Shown here: positions 26,389 to 34,198 of the stretch, in pieces
Position numbering within the stretch: position 1 is the stretch's first letter
How the letters are laid out: each line of letters begins with the position of its first letter
Source: Gemmatimonadota bacterium
Lineage (GTDB): Bacteria; Gemmatimonadota; Gemmatimonadetes; Longimicrobiales; Gaopeijiaceae
DNA: 53,409 bases
Assembly (NCBI GenBank): GCA_022564055.1
Contig: JADFMD010000010.1
Span: 1 to 53,409 of the forward strand
Reading direction: 5' to 3'
Program-made: the position numbers and the translations under genes
The notes under the pieces: model-generated
What the model was told of the DNA's origin: nothing
The model's database searches: none
What the model saw: only the letters and a program-made list of their open reading frames with translations

Positions 26389-27993
26389 TTACTCCGGTAG
26401 CGCGAAATTGAAGAGCGCGCTCCCCGCGGCAATGGTGATGAACTGGCGGCCCTCACTGAGATATGAAATCGGATTCGCATAGATCGGACCTCCCGTCTGG
26501 AACCGCCACAGGACGTCACCCGTCTGGGCATCCGCCGCGAAAAAGTCGCCCTCCATCGTCCCTGAAAACACCAGGCCCCCAGCTGTGGACATGAGCCCTG
26601 CCCAAGGTGGCGAGTGGACCTCGATTTCCCAAACGAGATCCCCCGTCAATGGGTTCAGGGCGCGTAGGAATCCCTTGGGATCTTCTCCGGTAACGGTGCG
26701 CCGGCTGGCGCCCATGTAAATTTTTCCGGGCTCGTAGGTGGCGTCGGCAAGGTAGTATGTAGCGCCCTTTTCCCGGACGTTCTGATAGATGAGGTTGGTC
26801 TGCGGGCTGTACGTGGGGCTGTACCAGTTGGCGGCTCCATCGTCGTCTGGATAAACGAGAGCTCCTTCCCGGCTGGGAACGGACGCGGGGTTCTCGATGG
26901 GCCGTCCGTTTTCGTCCAACCCAAAGGCCCAGGTCTGCCTGGCGAATTGCTTTCCCACGAGGAACTCACCCGTGACCCGATCCAGGACGTAGTAGAAGCC
27001 GTTGCGGTTCGGGAACAACAGGAGCTTTCTCGGCTCACCTTCGAACTCGGCATCGAGGAGCACCGGAATCTGGGTGGAGTCGTAGTCGTGGAGGTCGTGC
27101 GGAAGAAACTGGAAGTACCACTTCAGCTCCCCCGTGTCGGGGTCGAGGGCGATCAGGGACTCCGAGTAGAGGTTGTCGCCCTCTCGCACCTCACCGATGA
27201 AGTCGGGGCCCGGGTTTCCCGTTCCCCAATAGAGAAGATTGAGCTCGGGATCGTAGGCGCCGGTGACCCAGGTCGGAGCCCCGCCCCGCTCCCAACTGTC
27301 TCCCGACCAGGTGTCGTGACCCGGCTCGCCCGGTCCAGGGACGGTCCAGAAGCGCCAAAGCCGTTCCCCGGTTTTCGGATCGTAGGCGTCGAGGAAGCCG
27401 CGGATGCCATACTCGCCGCCCGAGATGCCGACGATGATCTTGTCGTTCAGCGCGAGTGGCGCCAGCGTGATCGCATACCCTTCGGTGTGCTCGGCCACTT
27501 CGACGTCCCAGCGCACGCGGCCGGTTCGTGCGTCGAGCGCGACCAGATGGGCGTCGACCGTTCCGAGAAAGACCTGGTCGTCGAGCAGCGCCACGCCGCG
27601 ATTCACTTGCCCGCAACAGGTCACGATGCCCTGGGGGAGCGAGCGGCGGTAACTCCAGAGGGGACGTCCCGTGCGCAGGTCGAGTGCGGTGGCATCGCTG
27701 GGTGCTTCGGTGATGTACATGACGCCGTCGACGACCAACGGTGAAACCTCGAACTTCTGGGTCGATCGGGCCTGATAAACCCACGCGACCTGAAGCTGAT
27801 CGACGTTGTCACGGTGGATCTGATCCAGCGTTGAGTATCGCTGTGCCCCGTACGATCCGGAGTACGTCAACCAGCTGCCGGGTTCGGACGCCGCGTCCAC
27901 GATCCGCTCGTAGGAAACTTGTGCCACCGCGGGGGGTGCCGTTGAAAGGAGGATGGGCGCAGCCGCTGCGACTAGGAGCAAGAGCGCTTTCAT
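26389..27993 (-). CDS. PQQ-dependent alcohol dehydrogenase, lanthanide-type DYD signature
   Basis: The 534-residue exported quinoprotein has a signal peptide (1-24) and an eight-bladed propeller. The vicinal disulfide is Cys126-Cys127 (VTCCGQ). Metal ligands fit Glu194 (GEYGIRG) and Asn260 (WGTGNPGP). The catalytic Asp303 lies in HDYDST, with a second Asp two residues later (Asp305). That extra Asp marks lanthanide-dependent enzymes (XoxF, PedH); calcium enzymes have Ala or Ser there. The tail is shorter than in methanol dehydrogenases. The start ATG overlaps the upstream cytochrome stop by four bases (27990-27993), so electron donor and acceptor are translated together. The alcohol or aldehyde substrate is unknown. 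Confidence 0.9.
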   Translation of the reverse strand: MKALLLLVAAAAPILLSTAPPAVAQVSYERIVDAASEPGSWLTYSGSYGAQRYSTLDQIHRDNVDQLQVAWVYQARSTQKFEVSPLVVDGVMYITEAPSDATALDLRTGRPLWSYRRSLPQGIVTCCGQVNRGVALLDDQVFLGTVDAHLVALDARTGRVRWDVEVAEHTEGYAITLAPLALNDKIIVGISGGEYGIRGFLDAYDPKTGERLWRFWTVPGPGEPGHDTWSGDSWERGGAPTWVTGAYDPELNLLYWGTGNPGPDFIGEVREGDNLYSESLIALDPDTGELKWYFQFLPHDLHDYDSTQIPVLLDAEFEGEPRKLLLFPNRNGFYYVLDRVTGEFLVGKQFARQTWAFGLDENGRPIENPASVPSREGALVYPDDDGAANWYSPTYSPQTNLIYQNVREKGATYYLADATYEPGKIYMGASRRTVTGEDPKGFLRALNPLTGDLVWEIEVHSPPWAGLMSTAGGLVFSGTMEGDFFAADAQTGDVLWRFQTGGPIYANPISYLSEGRQFITIAAGSALFNFALPE

Positions 27994-28766
27994 GGGGCTC
28001 CCTTGAGCGAGACCAGATAGGCGACGAGGTCATCCGTTTGCCCGGGGCTCAATCTCGCTTCGTAGCTCACCATCGGCGAGCGCTGCCACATCTTGTCGAG
28101 CGAGTCGAGCTCGTCCTTCCAGAACGAGCGGAAGCTGCCCGAAAAATCCCTGATTTGGACTGAGAACCCATCTTCGTTGACCCTGACACCGGTTATGGCA
28201 CGGCCGTCCTTGGTTACGACCCGGAGTTGTAGAAAGCCGCGCGGAATGTAGGCCTCCGGCTCGATGAGCGCCTCCCGCAAGTGGGCCGCGCTCCGGCGCG
28301 CGCCGATGTCGTCGAGGACGGGGCCGAGGATACCCCCCTCGCCGCCCAGCGTGTGGCATACTCCGCAGTCGAGCGAGGCGTACACCGCTTCGCCGCGGCC
28401 TGCGTCCCCTGGGATTTCTTCCGGCTCGACGCGGCCGAGCGTTTTCACATAGGTCGCGATACTCGAGACCTGGCTGGGAGTGAGGAACGAGCCCGGCATC
28501 TCGGTACCGGGGATGCCGCGGCGAATGATTGTGAGGAGCGCATCATCATCGGTCGCACGGCGAAGCTGTGGTTGCGCCAGGTTGGCGCCCCTTCCGCCAT
28601 TTCCCAGAGGCCCGTGGCAGCTCCCGCACTGACTCTCGAACAGCCGCTTGCCCTGTTCCAACCCTGCAGACTGAGCCGCGACGCCAGGTGGGAGGCAAAG
28701 CGCGAACCCACTCGGAAGGAAGAGTAGGAAGAGAAGGGACCAACGAATCACGAAGCAGGACTTCAT
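27990..28766 (-). CDS. Exported diheme c-type cytochrome
   Basis: The 258-residue protein has a signal peptide (hydrophobic 8-30) and two CxxCH heme sites, CGSCH (47-51) and CGVCH (134-138). Met90 (GTEMPG) is the likely axial ligand of heme 1. The second cytochrome domain has a beta-rich insertion (LQLRVVTKDGRAITGVRVNE) known from Planctomycete/Acidobacteria-type cytochromes. ATG at 28766 was preferred over the adjacent GTG at 28769. It is the first gene of the quinoprotein operon and is the obvious electron acceptor for the dehydrogenase that overlaps its stop. Confidence 0.9.
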   Translation of the reverse strand: MKSCFVIRWSLLFLLFLPSGFALCLPPGVAAQSAGLEQGKRLFESQCGSCHGPLGNGGRGANLAQPQLRRATDDDALLTIIRRGIPGTEMPGSFLTPSQVSSIATYVKTLGRVEPEEIPGDAGRGEAVYASLDCGVCHTLGGEGGILGPVLDDIGARRSAAHLREALIEPEAYIPRGFLQLRVVTKDGRAITGVRVNEDGFSVQIRDFSGSFRSFWKDELDSLDKMWQRSPMVSYEARLSPGQTDDLVAYLVSLKGAP

Positions 28767-28828
28767 CACAGCACCGGCAACCTATGGTGAACTCTCAGGG
28801 GCGACGTTTCGAGCCGGAAACGCGAACG

Positions 28829-28857
28829 AATATGCGATCCGGCTATTCTACCAGCAA
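28829..28857 (-). promoter_or_regulatory. Candidate promoter of the cytochrome-quinoprotein operon
   Basis: On the minus strand TTGCTG (28857-28852) and CATATT (28834-28829) are 17 bases apart, 60 bases before the cytochrome start. The same CATATT -10 occurs in the pilT operon promoter. Confidence 0.4.
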
Positions 28858-28921
28858 GCGAACGGGCGGCGCCCCAGGGGCCGGGGTCGGTAAATCAGGG
28901 GCTTACTTCGGGTTTGCCGTT

Positions 28922-30436
28922 CTACTCGAGGAAGTCGGTCGGGATTTGTTTGGCCTGGAACATGCCGGCGAGAACGGTCTTGTCGATCGCCTTGAGGTAG
29001 GCCTCCCGGGGCTCGACAAGCCCCTTCGTTACGAGGTCGAGCAGCGCGTCGTTGAGCTGAACCATTCCTAGCCCCTTCCCGGTCTGCATGATGGATGGGA
29101 TCTGAAACGTTTTGGCCTCACGGATTAGGTTCGAGACGGCCGAATTGACGATCAACACCTCGAGCGCCGCGATGCGTCCTCCACCGATCTTCTTGCACAG
29201 CACCTGGGCGACGACGGCCTTGAGCGACGTGGCGAGCATGGCGCGAATCTGTTCCTGCTGGTCGACGGGGAACTGATCGATCATGCGGTCGACGGTGGAC
29301 ACGGCGGATGTAGTGTGGAGGGTGCCGAAGACGAGGTGGCCGGTTTCGGCGGTCTCGATGGCCATCGCCATCGTCTCCAGGTCACGGAGCTCACCGATGA
29401 GTATGACGTCGGGGTCCTCACGCAACGCCGCGCGCAGCGCCTTCTTGAAGCCGGATGTGTGGAGGTGCACCTCCCGCTGGTTCACGAGGCACTTCTTGCT
29501 CGGGTGGACGAACTCGATCGGGTCCTCGATGGTGATGATGTGGTCGTGGCGACTGGAGTTGACCAGGTCAATCAGGCTGGCGAGGGTAGTCGACTTTCCG
29601 GACCCGGTGGGCCCCGTAACCAGGACCAGTCCCTTGGTCAGCGTTGCCAGGTTGCAGATCTCCGCAGATAGCCCCAGATCGCTCGCCGTTCGGATCTCGC
29701 TCGGGATGATACGGTAGACCCCACCCGGGCCCTTGAGGTCTTGGAACAGGTTGCAGCGGAAGCGGCAAAGGCCCTCGATCTCGTAGGCGAAATCGGTGTC
29801 GCCGGTTTCCTTGAACTCTTCGACATTACGTTCCGGCGCGATCTCGAGCAGGGCGGGCAAGATGGTTTCGGCCTCGAGCACGTCGTAGCCCTCGAGCTCC
29901 TTGAGGTCGCCGTCGACGCGTATCATCGGGTGCGCACCGGTGGTTAGATGGAGGTCCGAACCGCCGAGCTCGACGAGGTGGCGGAAGAGCCGTTCCATCA
30001 GCGGTCCATCGACCGTCGGCTCATCAGCCGACCGCGTGGAAACGGCCGAATTGGATGTGGGCGCGCCTGCCGGCGGATCGGCAACCGGGGTGGTCGTCGG
30101 CGAATCGACGGTCGATGCGGCTGCCGGCGGATCCGCGGTCCCCTCGGCAATCGGTTTCAGTACAGCCCTCGGGCCCGGAGAGATCTCGACTTGCACCGGA
30201 TCGCCGGCGCCGGAGTAGACAAAGGACGTTCCGAGGCCGGTTCGGATGGCCGACCTGGACTCGTCGGGTGCGATCTCGATGAGTAGGCCTGTAACCTGCG
30301 CGGCGTCGAGGACCTGTTTGGTGACCGTGTGCTCTGTGCCGGCGATATTGAGCGATGGCCTCTGCCCTTCGGCCACCGAAAGCGCCGACGCGGAGTGTTC
30401 GTTCATTGCCGCAATGAGCTGGTCGATTCGAGCCAC
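28922..30436 (-). CDS. pilT: PilT-type type IV pilus retraction ATPase with duplicated N-terminal domain
   Basis: The 504-residue protein ends with a complete PilT ATPase: N-domain 147-245, Walker A GPTGSGKS (275-282), Walker B region DVILIGELRD (343-352), His box ETGHLVFGTLHTT and an AIRNLIRE-like AVSNLIREAK. It hydrolyses ATP to retract type IV pili. About 145 extra residues precede this. Residues 1-96 look like a second, degenerate copy of the PilT N-domain: LIEIAPDESRSAIRTGLGTS (52-71) aligns with LLEIAPERNVEEFKETGDTD (196-215). A Pro/Ala/Thr-rich linker (100-145) joins them. The start is GTG with AAGAGG five bases upstream. The upstream gene (155 aa) is 20 bases away and cotranscribed. 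Confidence 0.92.
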   Translation of the reverse strand: MARIDQLIAAMNEHSASALSVAEGQRPSLNIAGTEHTVTKQVLDAAQVTGLLIEIAPDESRSAIRTGLGTSFVYSGAGDPVQVEISPGPRAVLKPIAEGTADPPAAASTVDSPTTTPVADPPAGAPTSNSAVSTRSADEPTVDGPLMERLFRHLVELGGSDLHLTTGAHPMIRVDGDLKELEGYDVLEAETILPALLEIAPERNVEEFKETGDTDFAYEIEGLCRFRCNLFQDLKGPGGVYRIIPSEIRTASDLGLSAEICNLATLTKGLVLVTGPTGSGKSTTLASLIDLVNSSRHDHIITIEDPIEFVHPSKKCLVNQREVHLHTSGFKKALRAALREDPDVILIGELRDLETMAMAIETAETGHLVFGTLHTTSAVSTVDRMIDQFPVDQQEQIRAMLATSLKAVVAQVLCKKIGGGRIAALEVLIVNSAVSNLIREAKTFQIPSIMQTGKGLGMVQLNDALLDLVTKGLVEPREAYLKAIDKTVLAGMFQAKQIPTDFLE

Positions 30437-30456
30437 GAAAACCTCTTTTGTTTGGG

Positions 30457-30924
30457 TTAGGAAACGTGAACCACGTGCGACCTCTGGACGAAATCGATCG
30501 CCCCGGTCGAAATGACTGCCAGAAAGCGGTCTGCGGAGTTGAGCTTGTCCACGAGTCGCGACAGGCTCGGAGGGGTGACCACAGCCAGGGTGCCCTCGAG
30601 AACGCTGCCGTCCACGAGAAGCAGCGTCGACATCGAGGAGTCGCTGGGGGTCGATTCGGCGACGCGGTCTCGTGCTTCGCTTTCAGAAAGCGGAACCCGC
30701 ACCCGGACGATGTGGGCCTTGCTGAGGACGAACGGGCCCCCTTTTTCGCCGCTCACCGCCAGCGGAACGAAGCTGCGTTCGTCGTTGAGCAGATGCATCA
30801 CTTCGTCGGCGTCATTATTCTGATTTGGAGAATCAGGGACGTACATGGACCCGCTGATATGTGTCCCCGTGGTCACGAGGACCTCGACCAGAATCGCTCT
30901 GGTCGGTACCTGAAGTTCCTGCAT
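30457..30924 (-). CDS. Unknown protein with internal duplication, partner of pilT
   Basis: I do not recognise this 155-residue cytoplasmic protein with certainty. It contains two similar halves (about 1-78 and 95-155). Each has a beta strand ending in G-(S/T)-(M/L), a helix with LLNDERSF or KLNSADRF, then a strand and a His/Val motif (SKAHIVRVRVP; QRSHVVHVS). GGAGGGAGG before the ATG is a very strong ribosome site, and a good promoter lies upstream, so expression may be high. Its fixed place 20 bases before pilT suggests a regulatory or adaptor role in pilus retraction. Confidence 0.75.
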   Translation of the reverse strand: MQELQVPTRAILVEVLVTTGTHISGSMYVPDSPNQNNDADEVMHLLNDERSFVPLAVSGEKGGPFVLSKAHIVRVRVPLSESEARDRVAESTPSDSSMSTLLLVDGSVLEGTLAVVTPPSLSRLVDKLNSADRFLAVISTGAIDFVQRSHVVHVS

Positions 30925-30971
30925 AACCCTCCCTCCGACGGTCGACGTCCGGTGGCCGACTCCGCCTCCAA

Positions 30972-31001
30972 AATATGGGCACGACGTCCATTCTGGGTCA
31001 A
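30972..31001 (-). promoter_or_regulatory. Candidate sigma70-type promoter of the pilT operon
   Basis: On the minus strand TTGACC (31001-30996) and CATATT (30977-30972) are 18 bases apart, about 50 bases before the ATG at 30924. The -35 matches consensus at five of six bases. Confidence 0.5.
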
Positions 31002-31018
31002 AGGAAAATTGCCGTCAG

Positions 31019-32209
31019 CTACCGCAGGAAGATGCCTTTTGGGATATAGGCCGTGACCACCTGGGTGAGGTCGACCACTTCGCTCACGCGGAAATCCACG
31101 GCGATACTCGCGAGCGAGAGGGCCTTGGCGGGGGTGAGCCCCTTTTCCTTTACCAGGAAATCGACGACCTCCCACGTGGCGTGCCGCGTGGCGCGATCGA
31201 GATCGAGGGCGATTCCCATGATCATGTAGTGGGTGTCGGTCTCGGCGCGTGGGCCGGAGATCGCGACGCCCTTGTGCACGACGAAGCGGAACACCCCGGC
31301 GAGTGACTGCTCGATCGCTGTTCCGCTCACCTCGCCATCGCCCTGTGCGCCGTGCGGATCGCCCGTGTAGAAGAGCGCTCCAGGGTGGAAGACCGGAAGG
31401 AACAGGGTCGTGCCGGCCTTGAGGTCCTTCACGTCCATGTTTCCGCCGAAGGCGCCCGGGGGCCTCGAGCTCTGGATGCCGGGCACGGTCACCCCTGGTT
31501 CGCCCATGACCGGATTAGGGGCGACCGCCATGATCCCCATGAAGGGTGCCAGCGGCACCTGGATGTCCGGCGAGAAGAAAGCGACCTCACGGCCGTCGAC
31601 CATGCCGGTGCGAATCACGTGGCGCGTCCCCGGTGGGATGTCCAGGGGCACGTCGCCGGCCTCGACTCCCGGGTAGCTGGACGAGAATACGCCCCCGCCG
31701 GAACTCGTGTTGTTGATCCCCCAGGGGACCCGCGTCTCGAGCGCGAGAATCTGCACCTCGAGCATGTCGCCCGGCTCGGCCCCCTCGATATAGATCGGCC
31801 CTGTGATGACGTGGCCGCTCCGTCCATCTCTCGGCCGCCCGTCCCGCGAAGCCCAAAAATCGAGCACGTCCTGATGGATCTCCTCGCGTGGAATGCCGAG
31901 TCCCGTGAGGTACTCGACCGGCTCGGCTCCCTGGGTGGCCCCGACATGGGTCAGTGTGTTGATGCGGACGGTCTCTCCGGATTGGATCCTCAGCACAGGT
32001 TCCTTGTCGATGGGATACCAGCCCCAGCTCACGGTCTCCGGACGGGAGGGCACGAAATGATCGGCTTCGATGCTCCCGCCGGAAGCGTCGGAAGCGTCGG
32101 AAGCGCCGGAATCCGGTCCGGCGCAGGCCATGGCCACCAATAGGGCAGTAAAAGAGAGCAAGTGACGCGAGGACGCTCTCGAGGGGCGATCTGGGCTAGG
32201 TGACGACAC
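31019..32209 (-). CDS. Acetamidase/formamidase family lipoprotein
   Basis: The 396-residue protein has the FmdA/AmdA fold. Landmarks are HVGATQGAEPVEYLTG, GHVITGPIYIEGAEPGDMLEV, NMDVKDLKAGTTLFLPVFHPGALFYTGDPHGAQGDGEV in outline, and an ETDTHYMIMG strand. The family hydrolyses short amides to ammonia and the acid. A lipobox-like VAMAC at about residue 28 predicts a lipoprotein, so the enzyme works outside the cytoplasm. The GTG start at 32209 was chosen because GGAGG lies five bases upstream. An Asp/Ala/Ser linker from 9-bp repeats follows the Cys. It starts 69 bases after the sulfite-dehydrogenase cytochrome and may share that operon. Confidence 0.88.
   Translation of the reverse strand: MSSPSPDRPSRASSRHLLSFTALLVAMACAGPDSGASDASDASGGSIEADHFVPSRPETVSWGWYPIDKEPVLRIQSGETVRINTLTHVGATQGAEPVEYLTGLGIPREEIHQDVLDFWASRDGRPRDGRSGHVITGPIYIEGAEPGDMLEVQILALETRVPWGINNTSSGGGVFSSSYPGVEAGDVPLDIPPGTRHVIRTGMVDGREVAFFSPDIQVPLAPFMGIMAVAPNPVMGEPGVTVPGIQSSRPPGAFGGNMDVKDLKAGTTLFLPVFHPGALFYTGDPHGAQGDGEVSGTAIEQSLAGVFRFVVHKGVAISGPRAETDTHYMIMGIALDLDRATRHATWEVVDFLVKEKGLTPAKALSLASIAVDFRVSEVVDLTQVVTAYIPKGIFLR
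32081..32107. repeat. 9-bp tandem repeat, three units, in acetamidase linker
   Basis: GGAAGCGTC occurs at 32081 and 32090, and GGAAGCGCC at 32099. On the minus strand this encodes the GASDASDAS-type linker right after the lipobox. Confidence 0.75.
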
Positions 32210-32278
32210 GTTTACCTCCAATCGGTTCTCGTTCGTATGAGTCGGGACGCCGCGAACGGGACGGTCGCGCCTTCCCAC

Positions 32279-32689
32279 TCAGCTCGCACTCCCGTCGAGC
32301 TTGATCCCCTCCGCCGTTTCCTGGTTCACGACCGCATCCTCGACCACCAACCCCCGGGAACGAAGGAGATGCCCCACGGTCAGCCAATATTCCTCGTTCG
32401 AGAGGGTCCGGGGCGCCTCGTAGGGCATGGCGAGTCGCACGTAGTTGAAGAGGAGCTGGGCGGTCCCGTAAGAGGCGAGCACACGGGGAGGGAGCGGCGA
32501 GCCGATGCCGCCTTCGAGTTCGTGACAAGCCGCGCAACGCATCTGATAGAACTCGGCGGCGAGCTCGCGCTCTCGGGCTCGCCCTTCGAGGCCCCGGTCC
32601 GGACCGATCACGGCGATCGCAGTGATCAGGGTTAATCCGATCGCCAGGGCCACTCCGCTTACCAAGGCCACCCTGGTTCGCCTGGACAT
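32279..32689 (-). CDS. Membrane-anchored monoheme cytochrome c of sulfite dehydrogenase (SorB-like)
   Basis: The 136-residue protein has an N-terminal TM anchor (6-28) and one heme site, CAACH (52-56). The axial Met is probably in RLAMPYEAP. I chose the ATG at 32689 because a G-run lies about eight bases upstream; a GTG three codons earlier is also possible. It starts 41 bases after the sulfite-oxidase-type gene, the arrangement of SorA-SorB sulfite dehydrogenases, where the cytochrome accepts electrons from the molybdenum subunit. Here it is tethered to the membrane rather than soluble. Confidence 0.85.
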   Translation of the reverse strand: MSRRTRVALVSGVALAIGLTLITAIAVIGPDRGLEGRARERELAAEFYQMRCAACHELEGGIGSPLPPRVLASYGTAQLLFNYVRLAMPYEAPRTLSNEEYWLTVGHLLRSRGLVVEDAVVNQETAEGIKLDGSAS

Positions 32690-32729
32690 CGGTTGCACCC
32701 CCTGCGCGCTCGTAGGCTCGACCAGCGCC

Positions 32730-34034
32730 CTAGCTCACCGTGACCGGATGAGGGAGCACGATGTTCAGCAGGTAACCCTTGCTGTTGAACGCGATCTGGT
32801 CAGGCTGAGTCTGTCCGGCCGCGTCGGTAGCGCGGGTGAGCAACGTATGGCTACCGGCCGGGGCGTCCCACTCGAACTGGAAACGCTGCCAAGCATGAGG
32901 AAGCACCGGGTCCAGGATGCGGGCGGCCTGCCAGCTCGAGCCGCCGTCGGCGCTCCACTCGACGCGTTGAACCGGCCCGCTCGGGGAATACGCAAACCCG
33001 GAGATCGAGTTCGAGCCTGCGGAGAGCTCGGCAGGGCGGGGAAGGGCCAGGGCGCTCTTGACGACACCTGCGTTGATGGGACCCCCGTCGGCCGGCGCGT
33101 ACTGGTCGGCCGGCCAGTCGTCACCGATGAGCACATACGACGTCAGGTTGTTCCTCGACCAGATTTTTTCTGAGCTCACCACGATGCGCCCCAGCCATTT
33201 TACGCAGCTACTTCCCACCCACCCGGGGACCACCCCCCGCAGCGGAAAGCCATGATCGGGGGGCAGATCCACGCCGTTCATCGTGTGAGCCAAAACGGTC
33301 GTGGGATCCAGGGCGCGCTCGATCGGCATGGGCCGGCTGAACCCGCCTTCGTCGAGTCCGATGAGGTCGACATCGACGGCGCCCGAACGGATTCCAGCCA
33401 GGTCGAGTACCGAGGCGAGCGTGGGTCCGCCCCATTCGGCGCAGCTGACTCCGCCAGTGCCCCACTGACCACCCGCGGCCGTTCGACCCACCACCGACCC
33501 CCAGAAGCCACGCCAGTTGCCTCCACATTCCAGATAGGCCACCACGGACTCACTCGGCAGGGCACGTAGGTCACTCATCGTGAGCTCGATCGCTTCGATG
33601 ATCGCGTCCCCTTCGACACGGAGCCGAAAGTCCGTGGCGTCGATTCGCGGCGTGGGCGCGTGGTTGCGCACGAAAAACAACTCGTTGGGGGTGATCACTG
33701 CGTCGAGCAGTTCGAGGCGGGTCTCGAGGTTGGTCGGATGTTGTATGAAGGGCTCAGGATTCTTGACCCAGGGTACGTCGGCCACGCCCAGCTCCGAGGG
33801 TGACGAGCTGGAGGGTGCGGGTGGTCGCTCACAGGCGGCGAACACGGCGCCCAAGCCTCCGACGGCGAAGATCTTCATGAGGTCGCGACGCGAGATCCCC
33901 TCTCGCCGGGCCCGCTCGATGAGTGCGCTCACCTGGCTTCGGGTGAGAGGGATCACGGTGCTAGCGGCCGGGGGCGAGGGCGGTGGAGTCCGGACTTCGA
34001 GTTCGGCGTCGAGGCGAGAGGCGGGATCGTACAT
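32730..34034 (-). CDS. Sulfite-oxidase-type molybdopterin oxidoreductase (SorA-like), Tat-exported
   Basis: The 434-residue protein has a twin-arginine motif SRRDLMKIF (48-56) and a hydrophobic stretch ending FAAC (Cys68), which could also be a Tat lipobox. The sulfite oxidase fold follows: the Moco-binding Cys is Cys170 in AYLECGGNWRG, then the segment GFPLRGVVPGWVGSSCVKWL and a C-terminal dimerisation (Mo-co_dimer) domain (about 300-434; RVEWSADGGSSW). Sulfite oxidation to sulfate is the typical role, though YedY-like or other substrates are possible. The ATG at 34034 has no clear ribosome site, so the start is uncertain. It is divergent from the DUF4139 gene. Confidence 0.85.
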   Translation of the reverse strand: MYDPASRLDAELEVRTPPPSPPAASTVIPLTRSQVSALIERARREGISRRDLMKIFAVGGLGAVFAACERPPAPSSSSPSELGVADVPWVKNPEPFIQHPTNLETRLELLDAVITPNELFFVRNHAPTPRIDATDFRLRVEGDAIIEAIELTMSDLRALPSESVVAYLECGGNWRGFWGSVVGRTAAGGQWGTGGVSCAEWGGPTLASVLDLAGIRSGAVDVDLIGLDEGGFSRPMPIERALDPTTVLAHTMNGVDLPPDHGFPLRGVVPGWVGSSCVKWLGRIVVSSEKIWSRNNLTSYVLIGDDWPADQYAPADGGPINAGVVKSALALPRPAELSAGSNSISGFAYSPSGPVQRVEWSADGGSSWQAARILDPVLPHAWQRFQFEWDAPAGSHTLLTRATDAAGQTQPDQIAFNSKGYLLNIVLPHPVTVS

Positions 34035-34198
34035 GAACGACAAGATGGGCAGGAGGGGTTCGGTGCTGCAAGGATGGCTGGGAGGTTGAACCTCCCGTGT
34101 GTGCAAGATTCGCAGCCTGGCACGTCCTCGAATACACAGGACAGAAAACAATCGGTCGGTTTCGTTGCCCGCCGAATCTCTATACAGAGGACAATCCA

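Noticed and set aside
34164-34185. TTGCCC and TATACA before the DUF4139 gene as a promoter
   Set aside because: The spacing is only ten bases, and the -10 would sit too close to the ATG with its AGAGGA ribosome site.
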